Source: Ectocarpus siliculosus (Eukaryota > Sar > Phaeophyceae > Ectocarpales > Ectocarpaceae). From it: 27,648 nucleotides of DNA. A program made the translations under genes and the position numbers. Shown here piece by piece: positions 26,269 to 27,648 of the stretch; within the stretch, counting starts at the first letter, position 1, and each line of letters begins with the position of its first letter. The stretch is taken from NCBI GenBank assembly GCA_000310025.1, contig FN648382.1, positions 271,606 through 299,253 of the forward strand, read 5' to 3'. The notes below the pieces were generated by a model. That model had not been told where the DNA came from. It saw only the letters and a list, made by a program, of their open reading frames with translations, and made no database searches.

Positions 26269-27648
26269 CAAGGGGCGAGGGGGGTCAGCACCTGCTGCGC
26301 TCATCGGCTCATGGCCGTTTACATTCTAATGAGCGAGCCTACCTCGGCTGCCGAGACCCTGCTCTAGTCAGTCTACGCGTTGAAACGACCATGCCCGGTA
26401 GCATAGAGAGACGAGAGCCTCCCTCCCTCTGGCTAGACAGAGAAACGGCCGTACATCTCATCTCTACACCCCGGCGGGTTTGGTTTCTTACCGCCCGCCC
26501 TTTGGGAAACAAAGGCGCGGGGAAAGCGTAACTGTGTGCGAGCAGGAGCGGTACAGAGAGTCGGTTGGCTGCCGAGAGAGTCCTCTCGACATCTGCCGAT
26601 CCATCTACAGTCACATCACTCCAGTCTCAGTCTCTCGAATGAAACGATTTAACCCCCCTCGCCTTTGGTTGGGTTGCCTTGTTGCCTTGTTGCCGTCCTC
26701 TTCTTGGAAGTGAAGGCTTGGCCACGAAGGATGACACGGTGGTACAAGAAGAACGGCTCGACCTGCTGTCAGAAGAGAGGGCGAGAGACAAGGGGCGAGG
26801 GGGGTCAGCACCTGCTGCGCTCATCGGCTCATGGCCGTTTACATTCTAATGAGCGAGCCTACCTCGGCTGCCGAGACCCTGCTCTAGTCAGTCTACGCGT
26901 TGAAACGACCATGCCCGGTAGCATAGAGAGACGAGAGCCTCCCTCCCTCTGGCTAGACAGAGAAACGGCCGTACATCTCATCTCTACACCCCGGCGGGTT
27001 TGGTTTCTTTCCGCCCGCCCTTTGGGAAACAAGGCGCGGGGAAAGCGTAACTGTGTGCGAGCAGGAGCGGTACAGAGAGTCGGTTGGCTGCCGAGAGAGT
27101 CCTCTCGACATCTGCCGATCCATCTAAAGTCACATCACTCCAGTCTCAGTCTCTCGAATAAAACGATTCAACCCCCCTCGCCTTTGGTTGGGTTGCCTTG
27201 TTGCCTTGTTGCCGTCCTCTTCTTGGAAGTGAAGGCTTGGCCACGAAGGATGACACGGTGGTACAAGAAGAACGGCTCGACCTGCTGTCAGAAGAGAGGG
27301 CGAGAGACAAGGGGCGAGGGGGGTCAGCACCTGCTGCGCTCATCGGCTCATGGCCGTTTACATTCTAATGAGCGAGCCTACCTCGGCTGCCGAGACCCTG
27401 CTCTAGTCAGTCTACGCGTTGAAACGACCATGCCCGGTAGCATAGAGAGACGAGAGCCTCCCTCCCTCTGGCTAGACAGAGAAACGGCCGTACATCTCAT
27501 CTCTACACCCCGGCGGGTTTGGTTTCTTACCGCCTGCCCTTTAGGAAACAAAGGCGCGGGGAAAGCGTAACTGTGTGCGAGCAGGAGCGGTACAGAGAGT
27601 CGGTTGGCTGCCGAGAGAGTCCTCTCGACATCTGCCGATCCATCTACA
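26269..27648. repeat. ~520-bp tandem repeat array, continues past window
   Basis: Copy 1 is 26269-26788 (520 bp), copy 2 is 26789-27307 (519 bp) and copy 3 runs from 27308 to the window end (341 bp seen). Copies 1 and 2 differ at about five substitutions and one A indel, roughly 99% identical. A 301-codon frame (26665-27570) crosses copies because 519 is divisible by three; the extra A in copy 1 breaks it there. I see no tRNA, 5S rRNA or snRNA sequence in the unit. It is a satellite-like or subtelomere-like array of unknown role. Confidence 0.9.

Noticed and set aside
26665-27570. 301-codon frame across the tandem array
   Set aside because: It arises because the 519-bp unit is a multiple of three; the 1-nt longer copy 1 breaks it and no domain is recognised.
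16277-27648. tRNA, 5S rRNA, snRNA or CRISPR array
   Set aside because: I looked for B-box-like GGTTCGAATCC, 5S internal control and Sm-site patterns and for regularly spaced short repeats with unique spacers; none fit.

Overview
This is nuclear DNA of a eukaryote, not a bacterial or viral segment. The left 16.3 kb is one intron-rich plus-strand gene. Its coding blocks are GC-rich, separated by introns averaging about 630 bp, with GT donors and CAG or TAG acceptors and reading phases that agree at every junction. Intron size, GC-rich alanine/glycine/proline-rich exons, GTT-rich introns and many poly-C tracts resemble brown algae (stramenopiles, Ectocarpus-like). The organism is an inference from style; no ribosomal or organellar marker is present.

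Positions 1-16276 hold the 3' part of a gene for TRAPPC8 (Trs85 family), the subunit that defines TRAPP III, a tethering and Rab-activating complex acting in ER-Golgi traffic and autophagy. I could place 20 coding blocks that join without a frame break and end at TGA 16274-16276, giving about 1434 residues. The 5' end lies before the window. One block is a predicted 26-nt microexon (12170-12195). The introns hold a decayed copy of exon 6, two foldback structures in intron 8, GTT/GTC arrays just after several donors, poly-C tracts before acceptors, and short tandem repeats.

From 16277 to the end I find no convincing complete gene. The region is a mosaic of repeats: a 1334-bp element with ~580-bp, ~99% identical inverted arms (17815-19148); a 68-bp tandem repeat (19696-19856); a mutated genomic copy of TRAPPC8 exon 18 with flanking intron (about 20335-20705); a repeat shared between 17608-17810 and 20773-20987; a three-copy repeat cluster in alternating orientation (21345-22165); a small-palindrome cluster (22874-23075); further inverted duplications (22709-22828, 23119-23365, 25387-26024), the last with a coding-like frame kept in both arms; and a ~520-bp tandem repeat (26269 to the window end) that continues beyond the window.

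The main themes are repeated duplication and decay of TRAPPC8 exons around the gene, and an unusually high density of head-to-head inverted duplications. No new multi-gene system is evident. Percent identities are estimates from alignment by eye.
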